Below, piece after piece: positions 1-7,736 of a DNA stretch of 50,080 bases. Positions within the stretch are counted from its first letter, which is position 1. The number at the start of each line of letters is the position of its first letter. The position numbers and the translations under genes are program-made. Below the pieces are notes generated by a model. That model was not told the DNA's origin and made no database searches. It saw nothing but the letters and a program-made list of their open reading frames with translations. The stretch is from Hydrogenophaga sp. (GTDB lineage: Bacteria > Pseudomonadota > Gammaproteobacteria > Burkholderiales > Burkholderiaceae_C), in contig NZ_JAHVAB010000036.1 in assembly GCF_019264445.1 (NCBI RefSeq), forward strand, positions 1-50,080, read 5' to 3'.

Positions 1-940
1 CCGCCAGGCCGGCGGCGTGCTTCACGAGCGCGGCCGAAAACTCCTTGGCGATGCTCTCGTGCACCAGAAAGCGCGTGGGCGAAATGCACACCTGCCCCGC
101 GTTGCGGAACTTGGCGCCGCCGGCGGTTTTCACGGCCAGCGCCACATCGGCGTCTTCGGCCACGATCACCGGCGCGTGGCCGCCCAGCTCCATGGTCACG
201 CGCTTCATGTGCTGGCCGGCCATGGCCGCGAGCTGCTTGCCCACCGGCGTGGAGCCGGTGAACGTGATCTTGCGGATGACGGGGTGCGCGATCAGGTAGC
301 TGGAGATGTCCGACGGCGTGCCGTACACCAGGCCCAGCACGCCGGCGGGCAGGCCGGCGTCGGCAAAGGCGCGCACCAGCTCGGCGGGCGCGGCCGGGGT
401 TTCTTCCGGGGCTTTCACGATCATCGAGCAGCCGGTGGCCAATGCCGCCGCGAGCTTGCGCACGACCTGGTTGATCGGGAAGTTCCAAGGCGTGAAGGCG
501 GCCACGGGGCCGATCGGGTCCTTGAGCACCATCTGGCGCATGGCCAGGCTGCCGCGCGAAGGCACGATGCGGCCGTACACGCGCAGGCCTTCGTCGGCAA
601 ACCAGTCAATGATGTCGGCGCCGGCGAGCACCTCGCCCTTGGCCTCGGCCAGCGGCTTGCCCTGTTCTTGTGTCAGCAGCGCGGCAATGGCGCCCGCGCG
701 CTCGCGCAGCAGCGCGGCGGCCGCGCGCATGGTCTTGGAGCGGGTGATGGCCGGCGTGTCGCGCCAGGTCTCAAAGCCTTTTTGGGCGGCGGCCAGGGCC
801 AGGTCCAGGTCGGCCTGGCGGGCATGGGCCACACGACCGATTTCCTTGCCGGTGGCCGGGTTGAACACGGCCAGCGACTCGCCCGCCTTGGCCTCGCGCC
901 ATTCGCCCTGAATGAAGAGCTGGGTGTTGGGGTAGGTCAT
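1..940 (-). CDS. NAD(P)-dependent aldehyde dehydrogenase, succinate-semialdehyde dehydrogenase type (C-terminus beyond window)
   Basis: Oxidises an aldehyde to the acid; the closest style is GabD succinate-semialdehyde dehydrogenase, a cytosolic enzyme. The frame opens with [14 protein letters not shown] at 940 and runs off the left edge, giving about 313 of the usual 480-490 residues. Visible motifs are the cofactor loop [10 protein letters not shown], the Rossmann segment [11 protein letters not shown], the catalytic-glutamate motif MELGGHAP, and the nucleophile motif GQVCISP. A purine-rich stretch lies just upstream of the ATG. It is host backbone, transcribed in the same direction as the adjacent comM remnant. 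The exact substrate cannot be told from this part; the fold assignment is secure. Confidence 0.9.
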   Translation of the reverse strand, partial: MTYPNTQLFIQGEWREAKAGESLAVFNPATGKEIGRVAHARQADLDLALAAAQKGFETWRDTPAITRSKTMRAAAALLRERAGAIAALLTQEQGKPLAEAKGEVLAGADIIDWFADEGLRVYGRIVPSRGSLAMRQMVLKDPIGPVAAFTPWNFPINQVVRKLAAALATGCSMIVKAPEETPAAPAELVRAFADAGLPAGVLGLVYGTPSDISSYLIAHPVIRKITFTGSTPVGKQLAAMAGQHMKRVTMELGGHAPVIVAEDADVALAVKTAGGAKFRNAGQVCISPTRFLVHESIAKEFSAALVKHAAGLA

Positions 941-1053
941 GGCGGTCTCCTTTTGGGAATGGGGGAAAGGGGGTTGGGCGGAAAGGGGGAAACCATACCA
1001 GCAGACCGCCGCCACGCCGTGGCCGGGGATTTCCCGCGGCCTGCGCCCGGGGC

Positions 1054-1660
1054 TCAGCCGCCCACTTTGAGCACGCGCCGGTACTGCACCGCTTCGGCTA
1101 CGTGCGCCACACCCACCGCCTCCAGCCCGGCCAGGTCGGCAATGGTGCGCGCCACGCGCAGCGCGCGGTGGGTGCCGCGCGCGCTCCAGCCCAGGCGGGC
1201 GGCGGCGGTGTGCATGAACTTGAGCGCCGCCGTTTCGGCGTTCACGTGCGCGTCCAGCGCCTGGCCGGCCAGGGCCTGGTTGGGTGAACCCTGCCGGCGC
1301 TGGGCGAGTGCGCGCGCGGCCTGCACGCGTTCGCGGATCGACGCGCTGGGCTCGCCCGCCACGCCGTGCAGCAGGTCGTTGGCCGGCAGCGCGGGCACTT
1401 CCACGTGCAGGTCGATGCGGTCGAGCAGCGGGCCGCTGAGCTTGCCCTGGTAGCGGGCCACCTGGTCGGGCGTGTCGCGGCAGGCTTTGGTGGGATGGCC
1501 CAGAAAGCCGCAGGGGCAGGGGTTCATGGCGCCCACCAGCTGAAAGCGCGCGGGGAACTCGCTCTGCATGGCCGCGCGCGAAATGCGGATGTGGCCGCTC
1601 TCCAGCGGTTCGCGCAGGGCTTCCAGCGCTGCGCGCGGAAATTCGGGGAGCTCGTCCATG
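1054..1660 (-). pseudogene. comM: comM (YifB-type Mg-chelatase-like ATPase), 3' fragment split by the island
   Basis: This is the C-terminal third of ComM, an AAA+ ring helicase that promotes branch migration during natural transformation. Host sequence resumes at [20 protein letters not shown], which immediately follows the Walker B aspartate, and continues through the AMNPCPCGF zinc/cysteine segment, the [10 protein letters not shown] sensor region and the C-terminal helical lid ending RRVLKVGG. The codons before it (MSSPAIY, up to 1680) come from the island end. The 5' two thirds lie at 46936-47887 on the same strand. Joining 952 nt from that side to 602 nt here gives 1554 nt, an intact 518-codon frame, so only the insertion disrupts the gene. 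Confidence 0.95.
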
Positions 1661-1671
1661 TATATAGCCGG
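1656..1671. other. attL: left island-chromosome junction
   Basis: Chromosomal GAGCTCGTCCATG meets the island at 1660/1661. The pentamer CCATG (1656-1660) recurs at the right junction (46936-46940). Two bases inside the island lies the 9-mer TATAGCCGG (1663-1671), the reverse complement of CCGGCTATA at 46926-46934. The shared CCATG plus inverted arms indicate a tyrosine-recombinase core site. Confidence 0.85.
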
Positions 1672-1680
1672 CGAACTCAT

Positions 1681-2200
1681 AGATTAAGTAAAAAAATGAT
1701 TAGTTATCAATAAGTTATTCTTGATCTAACAGTTAAGGAAGTAGATGGAATAGTGACTGGGGAGTAACTTGAGGACCGCCTAGCGGAATTTTGTCCAAGA
1801 GGCAATATTTTTGCCAAACAGCGGCTTCTGTGCTCTAATTCGTTTTGGGCGAGCGTTTCGCTCGTGTGTTCTTCAAGTTGTAGATAGTTTTTTCTCCAGT
1901 TCGTCTGAGATAGGACCGTTTCACGCTGGCATGAGCTGGCGCTAGATGGGACCAACATCTGGCTATTGCGTGGGCGTGGGTGACCGCGAGCACGTAGCGA
2001 GGTGTCGAACTTCCCGCGATCAGCGGCAGCAGGTGGCAATCAGCGGCTCTTCTGAGCAGTGGATGTCGACCGGCAGCCTGTCTAGTGCGGAAAGGGCGGC
2101 TAAAACCTCTTTCGTCGGTGGTGGGTCTTGAGGTGTTGAGCGACTCCTTTCCGGTCATTGCTCTTGGGCGGCAGGCATGTGCCTGGTATGGAGAACGCAG
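1681..2200 (+). ncRNA. Structured non-coding leader upstream of the XRE-RT operon (possible RT-associated ncRNA)
   Basis: About 520 nt without a convincing gene. It holds several short hairpins: GGAC(1773-1776)...GTCC(1794-1797) enclosing CCGC-CTA-GCGG; GGCAA-TATTT-TTGCC (about 1801-1815); GAGCG-TTT-CGCTC (about 1850-1862); AGATG-GGACCAA-CATCT (about 1944-1960); GCTC-TTCT-GAGC (about 2046-2057). An RNA template upstream of a reverse transcriptase is the arrangement of retron msr-msd loci, but I could not identify the long msd stem or the a1/a2 pairing, so this is a candidate only. The island-end recombination region also lies in its first 100 nt. Confidence 0.3.
2172..2185. promoter_or_regulatory. 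Palindrome CAGGCA-TG-TGCCTG, candidate operator
   Basis: Perfect 6-bp arms just 15 bp upstream of the first gene of the small ORF-XRE-RT operon. The placement suits autoregulation by the XRE protein of the same operon. No footprint or second copy was seen, so the role is inferred. Confidence 0.35.
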
Positions 2201-2428
2201 ATGCGTAACTTGAAGAAGCAGCTTCAAGAGCTCGAAGAGCTCTTGGATCTGACCCACGGTCAGCTCAACACCGAAGTGCGAGCAGTTATGAAGTTCAAGA
2301 TCGGCCAGCTCAAAAAGCAGGCCGATGAAGCAGATGCCATCGATCAGTGGCGAATCGCGTCAGAAGCCGCACAGCTTTTGGCGTCACTGCTGAGCATCGT
2401 CACGAATGTGATGACGCTTTTGAAGTGA
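2201..2428 (+). CDS. Small 75-aa coiled-coil protein, first gene of the XRE-RT operon
   Basis: Start chosen at ATG 2201 because GGAGA sits 6 nt upstream; an in-frame ATG at 2177 lacks such a site. Residues 1-50 are charged heptad-like helix (LKKQLQELEELLDL), and the last 25 are hydrophobic or amphipathic (AAQLLASLLSIVTNVMTLL), which could associate with a membrane. The stop TGA (2426-2428) abuts the ATG of the next gene at 2429, implying translational coupling. I recognise no family. Its size, hydrophobic tail and linkage to an HTH protein and an RT make a small toxic effector plausible, but that is inference. Confidence 0.6.
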   Translation: MRNLKKQLQELEELLDLTHGQLNTEVRAVMKFKIGQLKKQADEADAIDQWRIASEAAQLLASLLSIVTNVMTLLK

Positions 2429-2752
2429 ATGAGCGCGAGCACACAAGACCCACACTTTTGTTGCCATCACATGAAAATCGGGAAAGCACTGAAGCTCTGT
2501 CGGACCGCAAAGGCGCTATCTTTAGAGACTGTTGCTGAGCGCGCGGGCATCTCAGTTTCCTACCTGTCTCGATTGGAAAATGACAAGCGTGAGCCCACAC
2601 TGGCGCTTATCGGAAAAGTGGCGGAGGCGCTCGATGTTCCGGTTCCTATAGTCATCTTCCTGGCCTCGGACAGCAGCGAGCTCGAAGGCTTGGACAAGGA
2701 GACTGCGCAACGCTTTTCCAAACTGGCTCTCGACTTGCTTAGGCAGGAATGA
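2429..2752 (+). CDS. XRE-family helix-turn-helix protein
   Basis: A Cro/C1-type DNA-binding protein of 107 residues, or 93 if translation starts at ATG 2471 (MKIGKALKLCR), which matches usual family starts better. The HTH spans ALSLETVAERAGISVSYLSRLEN, followed by the conserved KREPTLALIGKVAEAL helix. The C-terminal 30 residues are acidic and helical. The gene abuts the small ORF upstream and overlaps the RT gene downstream by ATGA (2749-2752), so the three form one coupled operon. It probably represses its own operon, perhaps at the palindrome 2172-2185. No ligand domain is visible. Confidence 0.85.
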   Translation: MSASTQDPHFCCHHMKIGKALKLCRTAKALSLETVAERAGISVSYLSRLENDKREPTLALIGKVAEALDVPVPIVIFLASDSSELEGLDKETAQRFSKLALDLLRQE

Positions 2753-3801
2753 GCGCTCCAAAATACCTTCGCGACCGACTGCAGTCGGTTGACTCCCTGC
2801 GGCACCCTCTGGGCATGGAGCCAAGTCAGCTCCATAGACTTGCAAGAAGCGCTTCCCGCATGTACTTTGTCGCGAAGACTGTCCTGAAGGACGATGGCAC
2901 AGAGCGCACCCTCTACGACACACGCCAACCACTCAAAACCGTATTGCACCGTATCAACGCGCACTTCCTACGGCAGGTTGTATATCCCGAATATTTGACG
3001 GGTGGAGTGCCTGGAAAAGATTACACCGATAGCGTGAAAATCCACGTTGGTGCCAGAACGGTGGTCAAGGAAGACATCTCGAAGTTTTACCCAAGCGTGA
3101 GCTTTGACGTAGTGCGCGACATCTGGGGGAGGTTCTTTGGCTTTGCTGATGAAGTGGCAGAGTTGTTGGCCATGCTTACGACGCGAGATGGGCACCTTGA
3201 GCAGGGGGCGCCTACAAGTGGCTATCTAGCGAACTTGGCATTGTGGGATGTCGAGTCAAAACTCATCACCAAGCTAGATTCAATTGGAGTGACACGATAC
3301 TCTCGACACGTCGACGACATCACTTTGTCAAGCGCCGAGCACTTGAGCTCTCAGCGCATTGATTGGGTGGTACGAGCAGTCTCAGCGGCCTTGGCAACGA
3401 AAGGACTTCTTGTGCACACAGGCAAGCACGAGGTGATGCAAGCAGACGGCCAGATCAAGATACTCAAGCTCGTCGGGAACGCGAAACCGTCACTTCCTCC
3501 AAAAGAACGCTCGCGGGTCCGGGCGCTGGTTCACAACTTTTGTCAGCGAGTCGACGCGGGCGGTTCGCAGGAAGAGCTGGAGCAGCTGCTTCCTCGTGTC
3601 CGCGGTCAAGCGTACAAGGTCAAGCGCTTCCATCTCCGCAGTGGGGGGCAACTAGTCGAGCGAGTAGCCCAAGCGGCTTCACTGCTTGAGGACCGTAGAA
3701 GTAAGTCGCCTCCACGCATCTCTCATATCGGATCACATCTGGATGATTCCGATTGGCTGAGCGAGCATCCACCGGTGGGTGGGGCTCCATGGGAGTTGTA
3801 G
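2749..3801 (+). CDS. Reverse transcriptase, retron/unknown-group type, with HVDD active site
   Basis: 350 residues with an ordered RT core: KEDISKFYPSV (first catalytic Asp about D109), EQGAPTSGYLANLAL (Q about 152), RYSRHVDDITLS with the metal-binding pair D189-D190, then KGLLVHTGKHEV and KLVGNAKPSLP in the thumb-proximal region where retron RTs carry VTG. The usual tyrosine of YxDD is His187 here. There is no maturase, endonuclease or protease domain, so it is not a group II intron protein. The last 90 residues are basic, then polar. It is coupled to an XRE gene and follows a structured leader. Known families linking an RT to a HTH gene are anti-phage systems; that function is likely here but not shown. 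Confidence 0.85.
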   Translation: MSAPKYLRDRLQSVDSLRHPLGMEPSQLHRLARSASRMYFVAKTVLKDDGTERTLYDTRQPLKTVLHRINAHFLRQVVYPEYLTGGVPGKDYTDSVKIHVGARTVVKEDISKFYPSVSFDVVRDIWGRFFGFADEVAELLAMLTTRDGHLEQGAPTSGYLANLALWDVESKLITKLDSIGVTRYSRHVDDITLSSAEHLSSQRIDWVVRAVSAALATKGLLVHTGKHEVMQADGQIKILKLVGNAKPSLPPKERSRVRALVHNFCQRVDAGGSQEELEQLLPRVRGQAYKVKRFHLRSGGQLVERVAQAASLLEDRRSKSPPRISHIGSHLDDSDWLSEHPPVGGAPWEL

Positions 3802-3824
3802 AAAGCCGTAAAGTTGCAGCTTGC

Positions 3825-4142
3825 TTACTTGCGGAGAGATGTCGTTTTCGAGCTTTTCGTGGGGCTGCGGCGCTTCCAAGCCTTAGTCAGGGACTCTCGT
3901 GAAGATAGTTCTGCGTCAAGCTGACTGACAAAGTCGGCGAACGGCACAGCCATGGCCGCCAGCCATGCCCGAAGCTCAACTACATCCAATCGCCGGACGC
4001 CACGCTCCACCTTGCTCACGTCGCTCTGTTGGATGCCCAACACCTTCGCCAACTCCGCCTGGGTAGTGCCCAAGTCGATTCGGACTGCGCGAAGCTGTTC
4101 AATAAAGACTTTGCGGACGTCGGAATGGGGAGGGAACTTCAT
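3825..4142 (-). CDS. XRE-family transcriptional regulator (105 aa)
   Basis: A compact HTH repressor. It begins MKFPPHSDVRKVFIEQLRAV, and the HTH is TTQAELAKVLGIQQSDVSKVERG with the recognition helix QQSDVSKVER. A basic tail (KAWKRRSPTKSSKTT) ends the protein. The gene is convergent with the RT gene (stops 23 bp apart) and divergent from the nuclease gene starting at 4340, separated by 197 bp containing a perfect inverted repeat at 4292-4311. A small HTH gene divergent from a nuclease recalls the controller proteins of type II restriction systems, although no methyltransferase is present. Confidence 0.85.
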   Translation of the reverse strand: MKFPPHSDVRKVFIEQLRAVRIDLGTTQAELAKVLGIQQSDVSKVERGVRRLDVVELRAWLAAMAVPFADFVSQLDAELSSRESLTKAWKRRSPTKSSKTTSLRK

Positions 4143-4291
4143 CGAACCACTTGCTGGAGGAGTGGCTCAAGGATCAATGCCGGATTAGACTATGCGAAAA
4201 TCGACTAAAATCTCTGCCCGATCTTCCGTTGCATTCGCTGAAACCGCGAGGCGATAGTTGGGCAGACGGCCGCAACGAACCGCAACCTTGT

Positions 4292-4311
4292 GGCACGCAG
4301 CACTGCGTGCC
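4292..4311. promoter_or_regulatory. Inverted repeat with 9-bp arms in the XRE/nuclease intergenic region
   Basis: Arms GGCACGCAG and CTGCGTGCC, separated by CA, lie 28 bp upstream of the nuclease start. It is a likely operator for the divergently encoded XRE protein, or alternatively an mRNA hairpin near the nuclease ribosome-binding site. Confidence 0.5.
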
Positions 4312-4339
4312 GGGAGGGTTTCAGCCGGAGGTGGGCAAC

Positions 4340-5092
4340 GTGAAGAGTCTTGGCATTCGTGACGACATCCGCCGTCAAGCGGTAGGGCTATTGCTTGCTC
4401 ACCGGGAGGGGCTTCACTATTCTGAGCTTCACCGCATGCTCCGTGAGTCGACTCCGTCGTTTAATACCGGGACGATCAATTCGTCTCTGTGGAGCTTGGA
4501 GGTCATACTCCCGAATGAAGTGTGGAAGCCCTCAAAAGGGCTGTACATGCACTGCCATTTCAAAGATTCCGAAGTCATCGAGGATTCGGGAAAGGCTAAC
4601 GGGAACACGGCCTCAAGAGTGCGCGAGAGCGCCTTCTATCGCACCTTCGCCGACTGGCTAAAAAATGAAGCGGAAGAAGTAACGCATGCGATCCCACTGG
4701 GAGGCAACGTTTTCCGTGATCGATGGGGCACGCCCGATGTCATCGGCAAGCGTGAGTCCCGTCGAAGTGATGTGATTAAGGCGCCTACCGAGATAGTGGC
4801 AGCTGAGATCAAGGTAGACACGATGCAGTTAGTCACAGCCTTCGGGCAAGCCTGTGCCTACCGGCTGTTCTGCCATCGCTCATATCTCGTTATTCCGCAA
4901 CAGGCCAACGAGGACGAGATCGCGAGACTCGACGCCCTCTGTGAGATATCAGGAATTGCGTTGGTGACGTTTGATTCAGACGCTCCAGGAACCCCTGCCT
5001 TCAAGGTGTTGGTGCGTCCCCGGCATCACCAGCCGGATCTGTTCTATACAAACCGATACTTAGCTTTGATTGAGCGTGAGTTGTTCTCCTAG
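4340..5092 (+). CDS. HARE-HTH-like winged-helix + PD-(D/E)XK nuclease (250 aa)
   Basis: Start chosen at GTG 4340, which has GGAGG 8 nt upstream; the frame is open further upstream but without a site. Residues 1-75 (RRQAVGLLLAHREGLHYSEL onward) look like the small winged helix found at the N-terminus of restriction-type nucleases. The C-terminal half has a PD-(D/E)XK signature: D133 in TPDVIG, then E156 and K158 in AAEIKVD, followed by the helix TAFGQACAYRLF and strand SYLVIP. It probably cleaves DNA. There is no adjacent methyltransferase, so it is either an orphan defence nuclease or depends on modification encoded elsewhere. The substrate is unknown. Confidence 0.75.
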   Translation: MKSLGIRDDIRRQAVGLLLAHREGLHYSELHRMLRESTPSFNTGTINSSLWSLEVILPNEVWKPSKGLYMHCHFKDSEVIEDSGKANGNTASRVRESAFYRTFADWLKNEAEEVTHAIPLGGNVFRDRWGTPDVIGKRESRRSDVIKAPTEIVAAEIKVDTMQLVTAFGQACAYRLFCHRSYLVIPQQANEDEIARLDALCEISGIALVTFDSDAPGTPAFKVLVRPRHHQPDLFYTNRYLALIERELFS

Positions 5093-5103
5093 CCTGGTCA
5101 CTG

Positions 5104-5229
5104 ATGTCCAAGGAATCCTTGCTCATGAACGGCAACGCGCTGTGCCCGATGTGTGCCCAGCTTGTGCTGCCCAAAAAATGTTGCCGAGATGATCGTGCCG
5201 AGGATGCTGCAAGTGTCAATACTGACTAG
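5104..5229 (+). CDS. Possible 41-aa cysteine-rich small protein
   Basis: ATG 5104, twelve bases after the nuclease stop, opens a 41-codon frame with a CPMC knuckle and a CC pair (ALCPMCAQLVLPKKCC), reminiscent of half a zinc ribbon. Its stop overlaps the convergent thiolase stop (5226-5228). There is no strong ribosome-binding site and no known family. It may be a genuine small partner of the nuclease or a chance frame. Confidence 0.25.
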   Translation: MSKESLLMNGNALCPMCAQLVLPKKCCRDDRAEDAASVNTD

Positions 5230-6410
5230 GCAACTTCAAAAAGTGCCGAGGCTCCCATACCGCCGCCTACGCACATGGCGACCACCACGTACTTGACGCC
5301 GCGCCGCCGGCCTTCAATCAATGCGTGGCCAACAAGGCGCGAACCGGTCATGCCGTAGGGGTGGCCTACGGAAATACCGCCACCGTCGACGTTGTAGAGG
5401 GCCGGGTCGATGCCGAGCTGATCTCGGCAGTACAGGGCCTGACAGGCAAACGCTTCGTTCAGTTCCCATAGCCCTACGTCGCCAATTTTCAAGCCGCAAT
5501 TCGCCATCAGCTTGGGAATCGAATGGAGCGGTCCGATCCCCATCTCCTCCGGCGTACAGCCGGCGACCGTCATGCCCCGGTAGATGCCGAGCACTGGCAA
5601 CCCCCGTCGGTGTGCCATGGAGGCTTCCATCAACACACACGCCGAGGCCCCGTCGGACAGCTGGCTGGCATTCCCGGCCGTTACGCTGCCGCCTTCAATC
5701 ACCGGCTTCAGTGCCGAAAGGCTGTCCAGCGTCGTGTCCGGCCGGCTGCCTTCGTCGTGGTCAAGGCGCACCGGGTGGTGGCCAACCTCTCCCGTGGTTG
5801 GGTTCCTGACCGTCATGACCGTCTCGAACGGGACGATTTCCTCCCTGAATCTGCCTTGCGCTTGGGCCGACGCCGTGCGGCGCTGAGATTCGAGCGCATA
5901 AGCGTCCTGTGCCTCGCGACTGATGCCATACCGGGCAGCGACGAATTCTGCGGTTTTGAGCATGGGCATGTAGGCGTGCTGCACATGCCGCGCCACTTGT
6001 GGGTCGACTTCGGCAGACGCCCAATCGAAGTAGCGCTTCTGCACGGCACTGATGTTTTCCTGCCCGCCCGCGACCACCACATTCATTCCATCCACGACGA
6101 TCTGTTTGGCCGCAGTGGCGATGGCCATGAGGCCGGAGGCGCATTGCCGGTCGATGGTCTGCGCAGCGACGGTGACGGGCAGGCCAGCGGCCAGCACACC
6201 GTTGCGCGCGATGTTCATGCCCGCAGTGCCGGCAGCGAGCACGGTGCCGATCACTGCGTCGTCGATCTCTTCGGCGTCGACACGCGCGCGCTGGACCGCA
6301 TGCGCGATTGCATGACCCAGCAGGGTAGGTGACCTGGTGTGGTTCAGTGCCCCTTTGAACGCGCGCCCGATGCCGGTGCGTGCCGTCGACACGATGACCG
6401 CTTCTCTCAT
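5226..6410 (-). CDS. Thiolase (acetyl-CoA C-acyltransferase family, 394 aa)
   Basis: Catalyses thiolytic cleavage of a 3-ketoacyl-CoA, or the reverse condensation, in the cytosol. The nucleophile Cys90 is in DRQCASGL, the base His in GGGISVGHPYGMTGSR and the second catalytic Cys in CVGGGMGAS, all in place; length is normal for the family. Its ATG (6408-6410) overlaps by ATGA the ancestral stop of the upstream hydroxyacyl-CoA dehydrogenase remnant, so the two were an operon for a beta-oxidation-like step. With that partner destroyed, this enzyme may now work alone. It is the most distal gene of the catabolic cluster. Confidence 0.93.
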   Translation of the reverse strand: MREAVIVSTARTGIGRAFKGALNHTRSPTLLGHAIAHAVQRARVDAEEIDDAVIGTVLAAGTAGMNIARNGVLAAGLPVTVAAQTIDRQCASGLMAIATAAKQIVVDGMNVVVAGGQENISAVQKRYFDWASAEVDPQVARHVQHAYMPMLKTAEFVAARYGISREAQDAYALESQRRTASAQAQGRFREEIVPFETVMTVRNPTTGEVGHHPVRLDHDEGSRPDTTLDSLSALKPVIEGGSVTAGNASQLSDGASACVLMEASMAHRRGLPVLGIYRGMTVAGCTPEEMGIGPLHSIPKLMANCGLKIGDVGLWELNEAFACQALYCRDQLGIDPALYNVDGGGISVGHPYGMTGSRLVGHALIEGRRRGVKYVVVAMCVGGGMGASALFEVA

Positions 6411-7190
6411 GTTGCGCGCCTCCAGTCGCTGATCCGTTGTCCCCGCGTCGCCAGCTCGGTGAGCAGCCGGCTCGGCGTCCAGTAGCCGAAGGCATTGCCC
6501 CGCACCTGCGCGAAGTGCTACATACCCGCCAGGACCCGCTCCAATCCGATCTCGTCGGCCATGAATAGCGGCCCGCCCTGGTGATCGGGGAAACCGTAGC
6601 CCGCGGTCCAGATCACGTCCACATCCCCGGGCTGGTAGGCGATCCCTTCGTCCAGGATCTTCACGGCCTCATTGATCATCGGATAGAAGAGTCTTTCCAC
6701 GATTTCCTCCCGGGGGATGTCCGCGCGCTGCGGGATGCCATGTTCGGCCGCCACGGCGCGCGCCAGGTGGGCGGCGTCCGGGTCGGGCAAGGCCTGGCGA
6801 CCTTCGTATCGGTAGTACCCAGTGCCGGATTTCTGGCCGAAGCGCCCCAACTCGAACAGCCGGCGCACCAGGGCGCGGTAGCTCGGATCGGGTGGCAGCC
6901 CGCCCGCCTTGCCGTACTCGATCACGGTCTTGGCGCCGACGTCGATGCCGGCCATGTCCAGCATGCGGCAAGGACCCATTGCCATGCCGAGGGCCTCCAC
7001 CGCGCCGTCGACGTCGGAGGGCGTGGCGCCCTCCATCAACAGGAACTCGGCTTCGCGCGTGTAGACCTCGGCCATTCGGTTGCCGATGAAGCCGTAGCAG
7101 ACACCTGACACCACACCGACCTTGCCGATCCGCTTCGCGAGCTGCATGACGGTGGCGAGCACCTGTGGTGCCGTCTCGGCGCCACGAACA
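6407..7190 (-). pseudogene. 3-hydroxyacyl-CoA dehydrogenase remnant (FadB/FadJ-like), 5' deleted and with an internal stop
   Basis: Only the C-terminal dehydrogenase domains remain: ETAPQVLATVMQLAKRIGK, then VSGVCYGFIGNRM, FGQKSGTGYYRYE and WTAGYGFPDHQGGPLF. The N-terminal hydratase and NAD-binding domains are missing, replaced upstream by an out-of-frame piece of an AraC-type regulator. A TAG at 6518-6520 interrupts the frame. Reading through it continues with convincing sequence (HFAQVRGNAFGYWTPSRLL) to a TGA at 6407-6409 that overlaps the thiolase start. The gene is therefore doubly inactivated, by a 5' deletion and a nonsense change. It originally supplied the 3-ketoacyl-CoA for the thiolase. 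Confidence 0.85.
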
Positions 7191-7659
7191 GCCGCACCAC
7201 TGTCCAGACACCGTCGTCGGCGAAGCGCAGCCTGGGGTCGAGCACCGTCTGCGCATCGATGCGGGTGCCCAGCCGCGTCTCCAGTTCCGCGCGGTCGAAC
7301 TGCAGCGTGGCATCGCGCGCGAACCGCAGTCCGTCGGCGTAGCCCCACACCTCCATGCCCGCGGGCATGAACGTCATGTGCCGGGGTATGTAGGCCACGG
7401 GGCAGGGTTGATCCTCGCGAAGCCGGGGCTCGCAGCGGCCACCCACCTCGTCCAGCACCATGCTGAGCCGGGGCCCGTGCTCACTGCCCAGTGGATGGAC
7501 GACGCGACCCTTGCATTGAAAGTCGGTCACGGCGAGGTGCACACCGCCCCAATGGCGTTCGGCTCTGGCAATGCCCACCACGTTCTCGGGCAGGGCCGGT
7601 GGGCTCGGGTCGAAGGGTGTCGGTGGCTCGGTGTCGATCGTCTGATCGTGGGTTCGCAA
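7180..7659 (-). pseudogene. AraC-type regulator N-terminal fragment fused to the dehydrogenase remnant
   Basis: Encodes the sensor half of an AraC-family regulator: ENVVGIARAERHWGGVHLA, YIPRHMTFMPAGMEVWGYADG and LQFDRAELETRLG, ending at WTVVRLF. The C-terminal HTH domain is absent because the sequence switches, in another frame, to the hydroxyacyl-CoA dehydrogenase remnant around 7178-7195. The likely start is TTG 7659 or further upstream; no good ribosome-binding site is seen. It cannot bind DNA as an AraC protein. The junction marks a deletion that removed the HTH half of one gene and the 5' part of another. Confidence 0.75.
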
Positions 7660-7736
7660 TGAAGATATGGCCGTACTATGAAGGAGCCTCACCTTGCGAT
7701 GAGAGAACCGCGGAAATCCCGTGGTCCTGCGTGGGG

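Noticed and set aside
2749..3801. Group II intron maturase or DGR reverse transcriptase
   Set aside because: No maturase X or endonuclease domain, no template/variable repeat pair nearby, and the gene is coupled to an XRE gene.
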